Positions 1 through 10,264 of a stretch of 40,483 nucleotides of DNA are shown one piece after another. The notes beneath the pieces were generated by a model that ran no database searches, was not told the DNA's origin, and saw nothing but the letters and a program-made list of their open reading frames with translations. How positions within the stretch are numbered: the first letter of the stretch is position 1; the number at the start of each line of letters is the position of its first letter. The stretch is from Protostelium mycophagum (Eukaryota; Evosea; Variosea; Protosteliida; Protosteliaceae), in assembly GCA_002081555.1 (NCBI GenBank), contig MZNV01001392.1, forward strand, positions 1-40,483, in the 5' to 3' direction. The translations under genes and the position numbers were made by a program.

Positions 1-1110
1 TTGACACTGACTTACAATTGACATAAAAAATGATATGTTTGAAATTTCATGGAAAACTCATGTTGCACAGCATATATATGAAAGAAATCTCATCAGATTA
101 CAAACATTTGGACACTTTTGGAAGCCACTGTATGTGGACACATCTGCATAGGTGCAAATCTTAATACATGCTATTAGTGTTTATGAGCTTGTGATACTTC
201 CTGAAAACTATCAATATGATTCATCCTTAACAATGTCTATTCTGCATGATCAGTAGTTTCTTCCTCTGTGAGTCAATCCAAACATTAGATAAATTCCTGC
301 ATTTGCCTGCAGCACTCCTGCCTCCAGCCAAGCAATATCACAAAAAGAAGTAATACCCTTTTAGATGTACACTATTTTAGTAGTATCCAGGACATTGTCA
401 GCCATTGATGACATCAAACACAAATAAATTAATATAAGTTATTTGCAAGTTATTTCAGTAATAAAATACTAGAAGTGATCTAAGAGAGGATTGTCTTTGA
501 GTTTATCTTTTCTCTTTGTTGTTTCTTTTGCCTTCATTTATTTGAATATTCAGCTTTGTGTAATGGTCCTGCTTACTGGGATAATAAAAAATGATTGCTT
601 TTAAATTTAATTTTGAACTTGATACAAATCCATGTCTACCAAGGAATAGTTGATAGAAAATACCTGAAAATATGTAAATGGTCTGAATATCAATTATAAG
701 CAGGATAATTGCAATGCAAAAAACTGCAGAACTTAGAACAGGCAGCTATATATCACATATATCTCTGTTATAAACTATAATTAGGACAAATATTCTATTG
801 CAATAAATACTCATTTTTTTGTCTTTTATCAGATAAAAATTGTTTGAAGATTTTATAACAATGCATAACAGAGATGGCAAATGTTCTGAGTCTGTTCTGG
901 TTTTGTTCCTGCACTCTCTATTTTCTTGCAGTTTGTGGAAAAAAAGTCGCTTTGGTGAACCAAAAACTGAAGCCCGCTCTACACTATTGTAAAGGACTCT
1001 TCTTTTCTGAACTTCATGATGTGAGCATTTTTACACATGATTTTTGGCTCTCTAAAACAGGAATTGTCAAAGAATGCAGTAGGAACCACCAGTTTTTATT
1101 TTAATCGAGA
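1..1110. other. gene-free, CpG-free left flank
   Basis: I see no convincing gene here. The sequence is AT-rich and I find no CpG dinucleotide from base 1 to 946; the first is in GTCGCT at 946-949. The rest of the window is full of CpG. The longest open frames are short and have no recognisable domain. The composition resembles a methylated, CpG-depleted genome such as a vertebrate, so foreign or chimeric sequence is possible; a methylated repeat or a spacer is the alternative. Ordinary composition resumes by about 1100, where the last exon of the PP4R2-like gene lies. Confidence 0.6.
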
Positions 1111-2333
1111 TCAAGCATTTTTTGCCATCTCCTCCGGGTTCACTGCTGGTGTCTCAATGCTCCCTGCTGAAAAAATGAGTGTGTGGGAAGGATCGAACCT
1201 GGTACCTGTGGTCACCTCCTCCATCTTGTCGACTTGATCAGCACCGGGCTCTCCTTCCTCCATTGGCTGTGTGTCAGGTGTAACCACAGCATCAGCAGAG
1301 ACCTGAATTGTTTAGGTCCTCATAATCTCTAGAGGATGAAAAGAGATGATGCACATTCCAAACATGAGATTACCTGTGCAAATTTGGCCTTTTGTTCTGT
1401 GACATATGCGTTGTAGACGTGGGGTTCCAGCTTGGGCTGTACAGAGCTCACTAAAAGCACCTACCATTTGTCAGATTTGTGGTTTCGCTGTGGTCCGTGT
1501 TGATGATGTAAAAACTTGTGTCCTGAAAGTAAGACGATGCAAAAAAGTTTAGATCTTTTTGGGGTGACATTGCAGCTTGTATCCGATTTTTTGTGGCATT
1601 TTCTTTGTTGTCTTTGATAGATATATACAGGTTAATTTTGCTAGTATGATTCGATCGAGTGCCATTCTGACGCATCATTGGTCGCAATGATTATATTCTC
1701 TTGTGACTCTACGACAGCCATTTCAAAATCGTTGCCGAATGAAAGTCATCAATTATGATCGGATTTCACCTTTTGGAGGGCGAACAAATACTTTTGTGGG
1801 GATTTATATACATTAGGACGTAACACCAACTCTGAAACTCTTTGTATTGTGAATGGTGCGCTGTGAAAACATCACGACTAGTTCATTAAAATCGATGATC
1901 ATCTATAATGGGAAATAATAGACCAACCTGGTGAACGCCTGGAGTGTTTCGAGGATATTGTTCTGTAATTCTTCGTCTTGCTGAGAGCCAAAAGTGGAAA
2001 AGACCTTATATATCAGCTTCATTTCGATCAATCCAATCTATAAACACCTGCTTCGCACCATGGGTGAGAAGGACTTTCAGTTCGGGCCAATTGTAACTGT
2101 GGAGGGAATTAGACATTCGAACGTGGAATATGACGCACCATAATAATCCAGTTCCAGCGATCTGTTCTAATATTTTATAATGTTCTGGAGTCAGCTTATG
2201 ATCAGTATTAGATTCCGCACTAAAGTCTGTTGAATTGTGTCAGTAAAATGAACTAGACAGACGACATCTGACCGTTTAAGAGTTTCTCCAACTCGGCAGA
2301 GTAAAGAAGGTGGTTGATTGTGTCTCCCGCCAT
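1111..2333 (-). CDS. PPP4R2: serine/threonine protein phosphatase 4 regulatory subunit 2 (PPP4R2-like)
   Basis: A regulatory subunit of the PP4 phosphatase, which in other eukaryotes acts in DNA-damage recovery and centrosome or splicing functions. The ATG at 2333-2331 opens MAGDTINHLLYSAELEKLLN. Small introns (one about 42 nt, one about 67 nt) then join LEQIAGTGLLCYNWPELKVL, QQDEELQNNILETLQAFTS and APFTIQRVSELVLRP. The last matches the family signature around a PFTIQRLCELL core. The C-terminal exons give an acidic tail (MEEGEPGADQVDKMEEV) that ends at a TGA whose complement is at 1111-1113, as expected for the family. The joins between about 1450 and 1750 could not all be kept in frame, so the middle is uncertain. 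It is divergent from the gene that starts just beyond 2333. The family call rests on motif order and is fairly sure. Confidence 0.75.
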
Positions 2334-2341
2334 TTCTGGTG

Positions 2342-3149
2342 ATGTTTGATCTGATTTTCCGAAAAAACACGAACGATAAACAACGACAACAAGAGGAACG
2401 AAAGAACTTTTGAAGGAATCTATTCTAAGCTTTCAGTCAATTTACGATGCCTCTGTAACCTCCCAGATACCCTTGCTCTTGTTAATCCTCTATGTTCTGT
2501 CCTTGGATCCCTCAACATTTGATCAAGGACTTGTGTTGCTGTTGTCTCCTCTCCCAAAACCTGACGATTTCAATCTTGATTTCCATTTATCAGGTCTTCA
2601 TCGTTACATCCATTGCTTGTAAAAATATGTCGTCTAAAGACAAGGTCCAAGAGAAACGGGGGCTCTGAGTAATGTCATCAAATGTTCTTTCTTCATGACG
2701 ATCGCTTTCTCACCGTGTCCGATCGTGTTGGGGCTTGATCATGTCCAATCTCGCCAGTTGTCTGCTCACTGATCTCCCTAGGACTGAGACATCTATACAA
2801 CCTGGTCTCGAACTCCTCTTGAGTCTCTTCTCTGTCTACATTCCCAACGATAGGGAGTGTTTGATTGGATCCACAGTTGGGAACCGTCTGGGCTCATTAA
2901 TGATGAGATGTTAGCACGCGATCACACACCAATCCACAACACATGCAAGGTGCTAGGCGGTACCTGTCATCATACTTTGACCTCATGCACATCGTCCTCT
3001 TTATGAAGACATGCCATGGAACTGCAGCCACAGAAGATATAATACCAGAAGAGAAACCTTCCTAAGTTCGTCCTAAGGGCTCAACAAGTCAAGAAAATAT
3101 TAAAAAGATATACGATGAAGCACAAGAAGAGGCGAAGACATTCCTTTAG
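2342..3149 (+). CDS. unrecognised leucine-rich helical protein, several short exons
   Basis: I do not recognise this family. Three plus-strand segments look coding: about 2475-2590 (LLLSPLPKPDDFNLDFHLS), about 2785-2905 (GLELLLSLFSVYIPNDRECL), and about 2957-3070 (RYLSSYFDLMHIVLFMKTCH), followed by a lysine/glutamate-rich end (IKKIYDEAQEEAKTFL) with its stop at 3147-3149. The alternation of leucine helices suggests an armadillo/HEAT-like fold, but that is only an impression. The start is unresolved: the first ATG (2342) opens a frame that closes after about 24 codons unless spliced. The stop overlaps that of the convergent membrane-protein gene. There is no competing long frame on the minus strand before 3140. 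Confidence 0.45.
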
Positions 3150-4817
3150 AAGATGACTGAGAGCAACAGCAAGAAGGAGAAGCAAAAGTTGTGGAACGTT
3201 GACTTTTCCAGCAGATCAAACGGTACCACGTTCCTGAACCCCAGTATATTCTGCGGGGTTGTATATGAGTGCTTTCCCGCCAAAAATAGTTGTACGGTGC
3301 GGAGGTTGCCGGGGAGGAGAAGGGTCAAGAGCACCACCAACGAGAGTGAAGAATAGTTCCCCACTACAACGTTGTAGATGACCGACACATACTGCGACAG
3401 AATGCAAAAGAAGACCAGATGATGCAGCAGAGAGTCTAAACACGTAAGTCGAGATTTCAATGAGATCTCACTCACTTCCTCTTGCTTTGCTGTCGATCCT
3501 GCTGGAAGACACCATCTGCAATGAAGAGGCAAAATCTGGCTGAATGTCAGCGGAAAACCGGAAGTGGCCGAAATCAGGAGATCGCGGTAAGGGTGCGTAA
3601 GTAGTGTAAAGAGGTAATGTGTCAAAGGCGAAGTTGTTCAAAAGCTTGAAGGAACTGCCCAATGTGTTGTCTGACTCGTGGCTTCGCCTCACTTTTTTGT
3701 GCATGTTTTGTGGATTTTTACAACGCAAATACAGGGTAGATTTTCACGAATATTCAACGAAATCCAGGCGAAATTTCAAGTGGATTTCTTACCAGACGCG
3801 GGCTTGTTCACACTCCTTCTGTCCAATGATTCCGAAATCGCATCTGCGACACCCCCTGATGACGTCATCTCTTATTCACAGGCCGGTGTACATGATTGTA
3901 GATGGCAAAAACGACATCATGATTTTTTACCTAATAAAATGGGAAGACATCTCAAGAATGCGGTGGTGTGAAACACGTGGTCGAGGTGTGCCGCTTCGTA
4001 AATTGCGACGAAATTCCACAGAAAATTGCCAGAAATTCCAGACTCAGAGTAGAGAGATACGGCCACCACCAAAAAGGGGAGGAGAGAGTATCTGATGACG
4101 TCATCGCTTTTTCCAAGAAAAATATATCATTTTAGATGAGATAAGATAATTTCACATTTGCAAATCACTAAAAACACCCACAAAAGTAACGAAAAATCCA
4201 CTGGAAAAATCTACTTGTCTGTAATTTTTTGTTCATTGAATCCACAAAATACTAAAGTTTACCTCAAGGCAAGACCAGAGAAGTGCAACACAACGACCAA
4301 AAAGAAAACGGATGAAGCATTAAACATGATGTAGTGGAACATCTGGTGTTCGGTTGCCACAGATAGAGGATGTTGTGAGCCGTGAAGATTAGGTCTTGAA
4401 GGATGCTTCCAAGCAATCCAGTCGAGTAAGATATTTTGTAAAGCGTGAGACAGGGACAGACAGGTGGTAAGAAGGATCCACACCTAATTATGTGAGATGA
4501 ATGATCATCGTAATACGTGATTGTGTGAAGATTGTCGGGGACATATACAAGTCGTGAAAATGATGATCTGATCTGCAAGCGGATACAAAAAATGTTGATT
4601 CAGCGTAATCCAACTTCACCTTCCAGTCAGCAGTTGTTTCGGGGTGTGAAGGATTTGTTGATGCTAAGATACCAGCGGTGATAGTGGCAATTATAGTCGG
4701 TAATATGTGTCGAGCTCTGGCCAACACCAACCATCTTCCTGAAGGTCCCCATTTTTTCGTGTTTAAAGACTTGGCGATTGGGACATTTCCACGTAAAGAC
4801 GCGATCAGACTCGACAT
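3146..4817 (-). CDS. multi-pass membrane protein, family unknown
   Basis: A predicted integral membrane protein with about five or six hydrophobic segments. The ATG at 4817-4815 opens MSSLIASLRGNVPIAKSLNT and a first TM (ILPTIIATITAGILAS). The exons at about 4620-4817, 4517-4567 and 4263-4483 join in frame through 52-nt and 33-nt introns and give TMs around VWILLTTCLSLSHALQNIL and FHYIMFNASSVFFLVVVLHF. Further short exons follow (YSLLPFLVVAVSLY near 4080; NFVAIYEAAHLDHVFHTT near 3990). The last exon, about 3146-3440, carries LLHHLVFFCILSQYVSVIYN and SSLSLVVLLTLLLPGNL and ends with TAA complementary to 3146-3148. It could be a 7TM receptor, but no family signature is clear. The joins between 3450 and 4260 are tentative. 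Confidence 0.6.
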
Positions 4818-5433
4818 CGCGATGTGATGGTTTTCGTTTAACCCAATTTTTCCTGAACTTCGGAAATGTCGACAACCCCAAGGCCACTGCCGCAAAACAG
4901 CTGAGCCAGCCCTGACGCCCTGGCACTTTGTGGCTCAACTTGTATTTGTTATCTAATGCTGTGATTGTCACCAACACGCTGTATAAAGCATGCTACAGGC
5001 ACACAAAAGCTTACAAATGTTTTGCAGAGAATTTACAACAAGCAAGCATCTAGCGTGTGTTCAGTTGTAAATAAATCCGCTATAATATTCCCTTTTTATA
5101 TGATGTGGTAACTCAGGTGAAATTATTGTGTACTGGCCTGGGGTTGGTGGACCGATTGCCAAAATGAGAAACCACCATAATTGATCCTAAAGATGTTTAA
5201 AAGACCTGTTCTCTTATCCGCCACAATTGGCTGGCTGTCGTCTCTGAACACTTATTCTGTTCAAATAATTGATTGGAGAGTGTTTTGGGATGCGGAGAGA
5301 AAAATAGAATCTAAGGCTATTTGCGAAGTCGCCTAAACCACTGTTGAGGTGCTTCTTGGTGGAAAGAATATGACAGTTTACAACGGGGTTTATTGCCATC
5401 TTCGCCACAGAGCCTTGGCACAGAGGCGCCACC
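4818..5433. other. divergent intergenic region
   Basis: This lies between the minus-strand membrane-protein start and the plus-strand 7TM receptor start, so it should hold both promoters. The minus strand upstream of 4817 stays open to about 4977 in two frames without a usable ATG, so a further upstream exon of the membrane protein cannot be excluded. I recognise no RNA gene or repeat. Confidence 0.5.
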
Positions 5434-7433
5434 ATGCTGGGGCGCCTACTTCTCACCAAGTTGCTTCTCATCTTACCTCTATACCATGTATCCCTAGCCT
5501 ACACAGGCTATTCTGACTTTGTATCATCACCCATCGTGACACAGATTTTCACCTTCGGCTTCGATGTTGGAGGCACAGCGAGAATATTCATCGCTACAGA
5601 TTATTTAAATGACACTACTGGACTTTCGTTACAGTTGTGCAACTCTCAAGAGACGGCATCAGCTTCGGACTCATCATATCAGTATAAGGGTCGATCATCA
5701 TGTCCATCCACACCTTGTCAGCTGTCTTCGCCAGTTGGGTGAGTCTTTCGTACCATGATTCGGTCGATTATCATTCGTTGAGGAGATCTCTCATCTCATC
5801 TCAGAGGAACGACGGTCTTTACCATTCCAACACAGGACGTCTACACTATGTTTATCATCAATTGTGGACGAACTCAAGGTAAAGAATAATCCCAGATGTA
5901 TCATCTAAGCTCGTAAGCTCTCAGCATGAATTTTACACTCTTGAATCCGAAAGGCTGCAAGTTGACTTTGGGCGATTGTCCACTTCCAACAGTATCCATC
6001 GTATACTGGATTGGATGGCTCACGCTCATGTGTGTGTGGCTTGCTGCCGAGGTACATATATCCAATGTCTGAGAATTAGAATAACGCAGCCTCGTGTCTC
6101 TTCCTGACCACATCATCAGGTTTACATGAGAGTATCCAACTCACAAATGCAATGGACGCACGTTCATAGCGGTCTGTTTGTGATGATCTTATTTAGAGTG
6201 TCTTCAAATTTGAATTACGCCATATATTGGATCTCTTTGCAGAGGACCGATATCTCCTTGGATCCTGTCCTCTATGTAGCCAACATCTTGACTTGCATTT
6301 CTGATGCTTATTTTTTCGGAATGCTGATGGTTCTTGCAAGAGGATGGCTGATGGTACGACCGAGTGAGCTTTCAAGTATTTAGACAGAAATTTATTTCTA
6401 AACACAACAGCGATCAAGTTGTCAGAGATCAGGGTGATTTCATCCGCAGTCGCAATCATCTTGGGCACATTGCTGTTTTTCACCTTCTATAAGACCACGT
6501 ACTTCTTCTTAGTGCTCATCATCTTGTATTTTTTCGTATTGCCGAAGCTGGTGGCTTCGGTGGCCAGAAGCAGAAGGGCATTAGTCCTGCATATTCGCTT
6601 ATTAGAGAGTACACAGCATCTACCAGAGGTAATTACACCGCACTCCAGCCATAAAATTTTTTCTCTTTTTTAAGACATTAATGTGATGTTACTGTACAGC
6701 GCAGCTCAAACGAGTCAGGTGACGAGAACTATGACGGGCATCTCAACTGAGGCTATACCTGCTCTCTATTTCAAATACAATATGTTCGGCCTCTTCAGGC
6801 TTGGGGTGATGGTATATTTCGCTTTATACTTAGGAGCAGTCGGTGTTCACATTTTCGCGCCGTGGAATGCTAGTTGGATGATCTTTCTGTTTTCTGAAGG
6901 TAGATCTTTTATCCATCTACAACGTTGTAATTCTGGCAGGTTTGGCGATAGCCGTAATGACTTTTCTGTCTATTATTCTGAACCCTCGAAATTGGCAACT
7001 TTTCGCACCACCTTTAGTGGCTGGTGGCGGCAACGTATTTCAATTCAAAGCAGACGAAGATGAAGAAGAGGACCAACCGATGGAAGATCTCATTGTGATC
7101 GAATACCCTCATGATCTGATCAGGTATGCCATCGAAATGGCTGCATGACTTTCTTGACTTTGGATCATCATGATTTCTGAACAATGCAGGTCAAGTATTG
7201 TCGTGGAATTTCGCCCCACAACACCGGGGAGTCCGATTTATGAAAGTGATGAAGAGATCGACCGTCTCGAGTTCTCTCCCAACAGGTCTACAATGCATTA
7301 TTGTCCCTCTACAATGCGCAATCCTCTGAAGATATGCAGGTTGCCTCTGGCAATAGCCACGCTCGAGCGGGATGCCGGTGCTGCTCTCATCTCATTAGAA
7401 GAACCACAGATCGATATAGACACTGACAGATGA
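5434..7433 (+). CDS. seven-transmembrane receptor-like protein (GPR180/TMEM145 type)
   Basis: A membrane receptor-like protein in the family defined by a rhodopsin-like transmembrane block after a luminal domain. The ATG at 5434 opens a clear signal peptide (MLGRLLLTKLLLILPLYHVS). The luminal exons include FGFDVGGTARIFIATDY, then TVFTIPTQDVYTMFIINCG. A 39-nt intron leads to MNFTLLNPKGCKLTLGDCPL and TM1 (VSIVYWIGWLTLMCVWLAA). The later TMs include MILFRVSSNLNYAIYWISL and DAYFFGMLMVLARGWLMV, which resembles the LARGW stretch of the family, then VISSAVAIILGTLLFFTF, FLVLIILYFFVLP and LGVMVYFALYLGAVGVHIF. A 43-nt intron precedes the last TM. The cytoplasmic tail is acidic (ADEDEEEDQPMEDL) and ends at 7433. 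One join near 6630-6675 did not keep frame. No Dictyostelium-type cAMP receptor signature is visible. Confidence 0.72.
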
Positions 7434-7681
7434 TGACGCACATCACTTGGAAGATGCACAGGATCAAAAAGGCGCGAAAGTGAGCGTCGACGAACGTCGA
7501 CAGAAAACTCGCCGAAAATAAATTTATTCTGTACATCCTTTGAAAAAATCGTGGAAAGTCACGAGTCCGTGTGGCTTTCATCTGCTGAGATTGCGCCATA
7601 GTTCATAATGCTGTGTGATGGTGTTCCCGGGCACGACTCATTCATTGGCTACATTTTGTCAATGTTGTGTTAAAGTTTGCA

Positions 7682-9960
7682 TCAAAGAGGTGGACCAAAA
7701 GAAGTAGAAAGACTTTCCGGTGTTGATCCGGCAGAAGAGACGCATGCGCCACAGCCGACGAAGGAGCCACAAAACAAAAATGAACTTAGGCACATAGTAT
7801 TCGAAGACAATACACATTGATACAAGTGTATTACGTGTTGAGGCGTTGCCACATCACCTAAATAGATGCACAAAAAACTGGAGAATGCGTTTTGCGGCAA
7901 AGCCGCAAGCAATAAAATTCTCACCAGGCAAACACGAGAATCCGCAAACAAATACGCTCTGATCGACTTGAATTCGCTTACTCTAGGATTCATGATGTTT
8001 TCATAGTAAGGCCTGACACTCCTATTCCTAACCCTGTTTTGGAAAGCCCTTCGGATCGCGTACAGCGTAACCGTAGTGATGAGAACTGTCAAAACTATGA
8101 TGACACTGATAGGCGCAACCCAGTGCGGAAAATGTTCACAATCTCTCGAGTCCGAGCAGAATTCTGCGAAATTTCAGCGAAATTTCGTGGGTATAAGATG
8201 TCCCACCTGTCAAATTGACTCGTATCAAGAGTCCTCCATGAGCGGAAATGAATGCCACGTCATCGTTGTAGAGCTCGGCGGCGGTCAACACGGGTGTTAC
8301 GGCCGGGTCGTACTCCTGACCCCTCGAATATTTTTGTTTTAAAATTGTCATCTTATCATGTCTCATCCTGTCGTCCAGTCTAATCTGGATCTATGATACG
8401 TAAGTCGTGACGTTCTACAATCGAATCTACAACTCACCAGTTCCGCACCGTAAGTGTACAGGTACAAAAAGTCTTTCGTGAAGAAATGTCCGGCAAATTC
8501 TCGGCCTTTAAAAGATATGTTGTCGACAATTGCGAGTCCGGTCACGTTCAGTCTATACAAACTCATAGTGCGGGTGTCGGTAGGCATTCTTTTCTTCTTA
8601 TCAATGTCGACAAACAAGGCAAAAACGAACTTTTCGTTCACAAACACACCCTCCACCTGTGACACCTCAGATTTGACAGTTATGACAAGATGACACGTGT
8701 CAGGATGACATACATGTGACAGGGGAGAGTCCAACTGCTGGAATGACAGCAGCCTCTGGTACTCATCGACGTGAAAAATCGTCGCATTCCGTGACGAATC
8801 TTCTGCGAAAACTCCCATGATATAAAGCGTGTCACACAAGCGGTCGTGGTTATGCACGAATTTCGTGATTATAGTTGACTGGTTGATCTACAACGAATCA
8901 AAAAAATCTAAAAACAATTAAAATATAAATAAAAGCTCTACCAATGAAGAAAACACGACGGGGGTCGCGGCAAGCGGTGAAAAATCTTGCAGTGGAACTT
9001 TGAAAATTGAACCGTTACGTAGTGACAGATACAGGTTATTGTCTACAATGTCCATCTGACCTCTTGATATGTGCGACCCTATCATGTTCAGTCTGATTGT
9101 TTTGGGACGTCTCAATTAAATGGGACGTCTCAAAGAAATGAAACGTCTCAAACGATTGGGACGTCTCAATCTACCTGAGGAAAATTTTGTTATTGTGCCA
9201 TTTTTCGCACCGATCCTGAAGACTTCCCCTTTATCACTTAAAATATACACAAAATCCTGATCATCTACAACGAGTCAGGCTTGCGATGTCACAAGAAACA
9301 AATATGACGTCATACCTATTTTGAAGGGCAGCAGTCTTTCAGAAAGAAGCCTATCCGAAATGTGGAGGTCGTGTAATGCATCAATCTGCATGACATTTGA
9401 GAAGGACGAATTTTTTATTTTTTTATGATATTCGTTCGGTCTTCCAGATGTTCAAAAACTGCAGTTGGTGCAGCTAATACACATTTTTATGTCCAAAAAC
9501 GCTGGCAAAGCCGCGAGAAAGCCTTCCACCGATTTCGAGATCGGCCAATACATTAAAAATTTTCGCCATAATACTCACCTTCAAGGTCTTCATGTTCATA
9601 TAAACTAAAATCTCTGTGCCAAGCCCATCGTTGCAGAGAAAATCTCTCGGACAAATCTCATATCTCATCGCGTATAGGCCCCATGTTGTTGTGAAAAGTG
9701 ATGGCGTTCGTGCTGATGCCCATTGGCATTCTAAAAGAATAAGTATTGTGGCGGCTCCCATTCGGTTAAGCATGATGACGACATCTTCACTGAGGGATTA
9801 CACTGACAAAGACGATGGCACTTACTGGTATATTGAATATGCTCGTGTTGTCCATATTGAACTGCTATAATCGTCTCCGACCCTTAAAATGCCATCCACA
9901 TAATCAGATGCAATGAACGCAGGAAATATTAACAGTGCCACACATGAGATGATTTTCATG
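7682..9960 (-). CDS. type I membrane protein with a probable beta-propeller ectodomain
   Basis: A surface receptor-like protein. The ATG at 9960-9958 opens a signal peptide (MKIISCVALLIFPAFIASDY). A 36-nt intron leads to a long exon at about 9545-9795 (EDVVIMLNRMGAATILILLE). The repeated short-strand pattern (DFVYILSDKGEVFRIGAKNG; NNLYLSLRNGSIFKVPLQDF; LYNDDVAFISAHGGLLIRVN) suggests WD- or NHL-like propeller blades. The exon at about 8430-8885 is the largest. A cysteine-rich juxtamembrane stretch (EFCSDSRDCEHFPHW) precedes one TM (PISVIIVLTVLITTVTLYAI) and a basic cytoplasmic tail (RRAFQNRVRNRSVRPYYEN). The last exons end at 7682 with STPESLSTSFGPPL. The intron at about 7850-7920 holds a CGGCAAAGCCG hairpin; the intron at about 9075-9176 holds a palindromic tandem repeat. 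Ligand and function are unknown. Confidence 0.65.
7892..7908. repeat. perfect hairpin palindrome TTGCGGCAAAGCCGCAA
   Basis: A seven-base stem (TTGCGGC/GCCGCAA) with an AAA loop, inside an intron of the propeller receptor. Close variants lie in other introns: GTGCGGCTCCGCCGCAAC near 28167-28184, ACGGCAAAGCCGCAA near 29588-29602 and TTGCGGCAAAGCC near 37423-37435. Confidence 0.7.
9102..9169. repeat. four-copy 18-bp tandem repeat of a GACGTC palindrome
   Basis: Units at 9102-9115, 9120-9133, 9138-9151 and 9156-9169 follow a WTGRRACGTCTCAA pattern at an 18-bp period. Their core GACGTC is self-complementary, and the first and last copies are near-perfect 14-base palindromes. The array lies within an intron of the propeller receptor gene and leaves little other sequence in that intron. 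Confidence 0.85.
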
Positions 9961-10264
9961 TTCCATCAGCAAGGAGTGTTCTGTGCTCCGTTCTGAGCTT
10001 TGGCGATGACTTCGCGACGAAGTACTTCGCATCTGCGAACGAATTCGCCGGAAAAAATCTCGGCATTTTGGTTGCCTCTGTGGTCAAAGATCCAAGATGA
10101 AGAGGGGAGAAAATCTTCTGACCTATTTAATAGAATTGATTTAACTTTTATCCTCTCAGCCAACCTATCGATAGCTTCTTTCGGCACACGTGGAAAAAAC
10201 GGGAAATAAATCTTTCGCGGAGCATCATAAATCCACAAACACACGACATCATCTGCACGGAAGG
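9961..10264. other. divergent intergenic region with an ATG-less open frame
   Basis: This lies between the start of the propeller receptor (-) and that of the F-box/YwqG gene (+). On the minus strand a frame is open from about 10298 to 9966 and reads protein-like (PKEAIDRLAERIKVKSILLN). It has no ATG, overlaps the plus-gene start and ends 5 nt before the next minus-strand ATG. I treat it as a promoter or leader region rather than a gene. Confidence 0.45.

Noticed and set aside
1160-1210. GGTTCGATCC on the minus strand, resembling a tRNA T-loop
   Set aside because: It sits in an intron of the PP4R2-like gene and I could not pair an acceptor stem or anticodon arm around it.
874-1237. Two short plus-strand ORFs at the left end
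   Set aside because: They have no domain, one lies in the CpG-free segment and the other overlaps the last PP4R2 exon.
8640-8720. Repeated GTGACA/TGTCAC motifs
   Set aside because: They lie within an exon of the propeller receptor and read as ordinary coding sequence; similar motifs at 16720-16855 are too short and irregular to call a repeat family.
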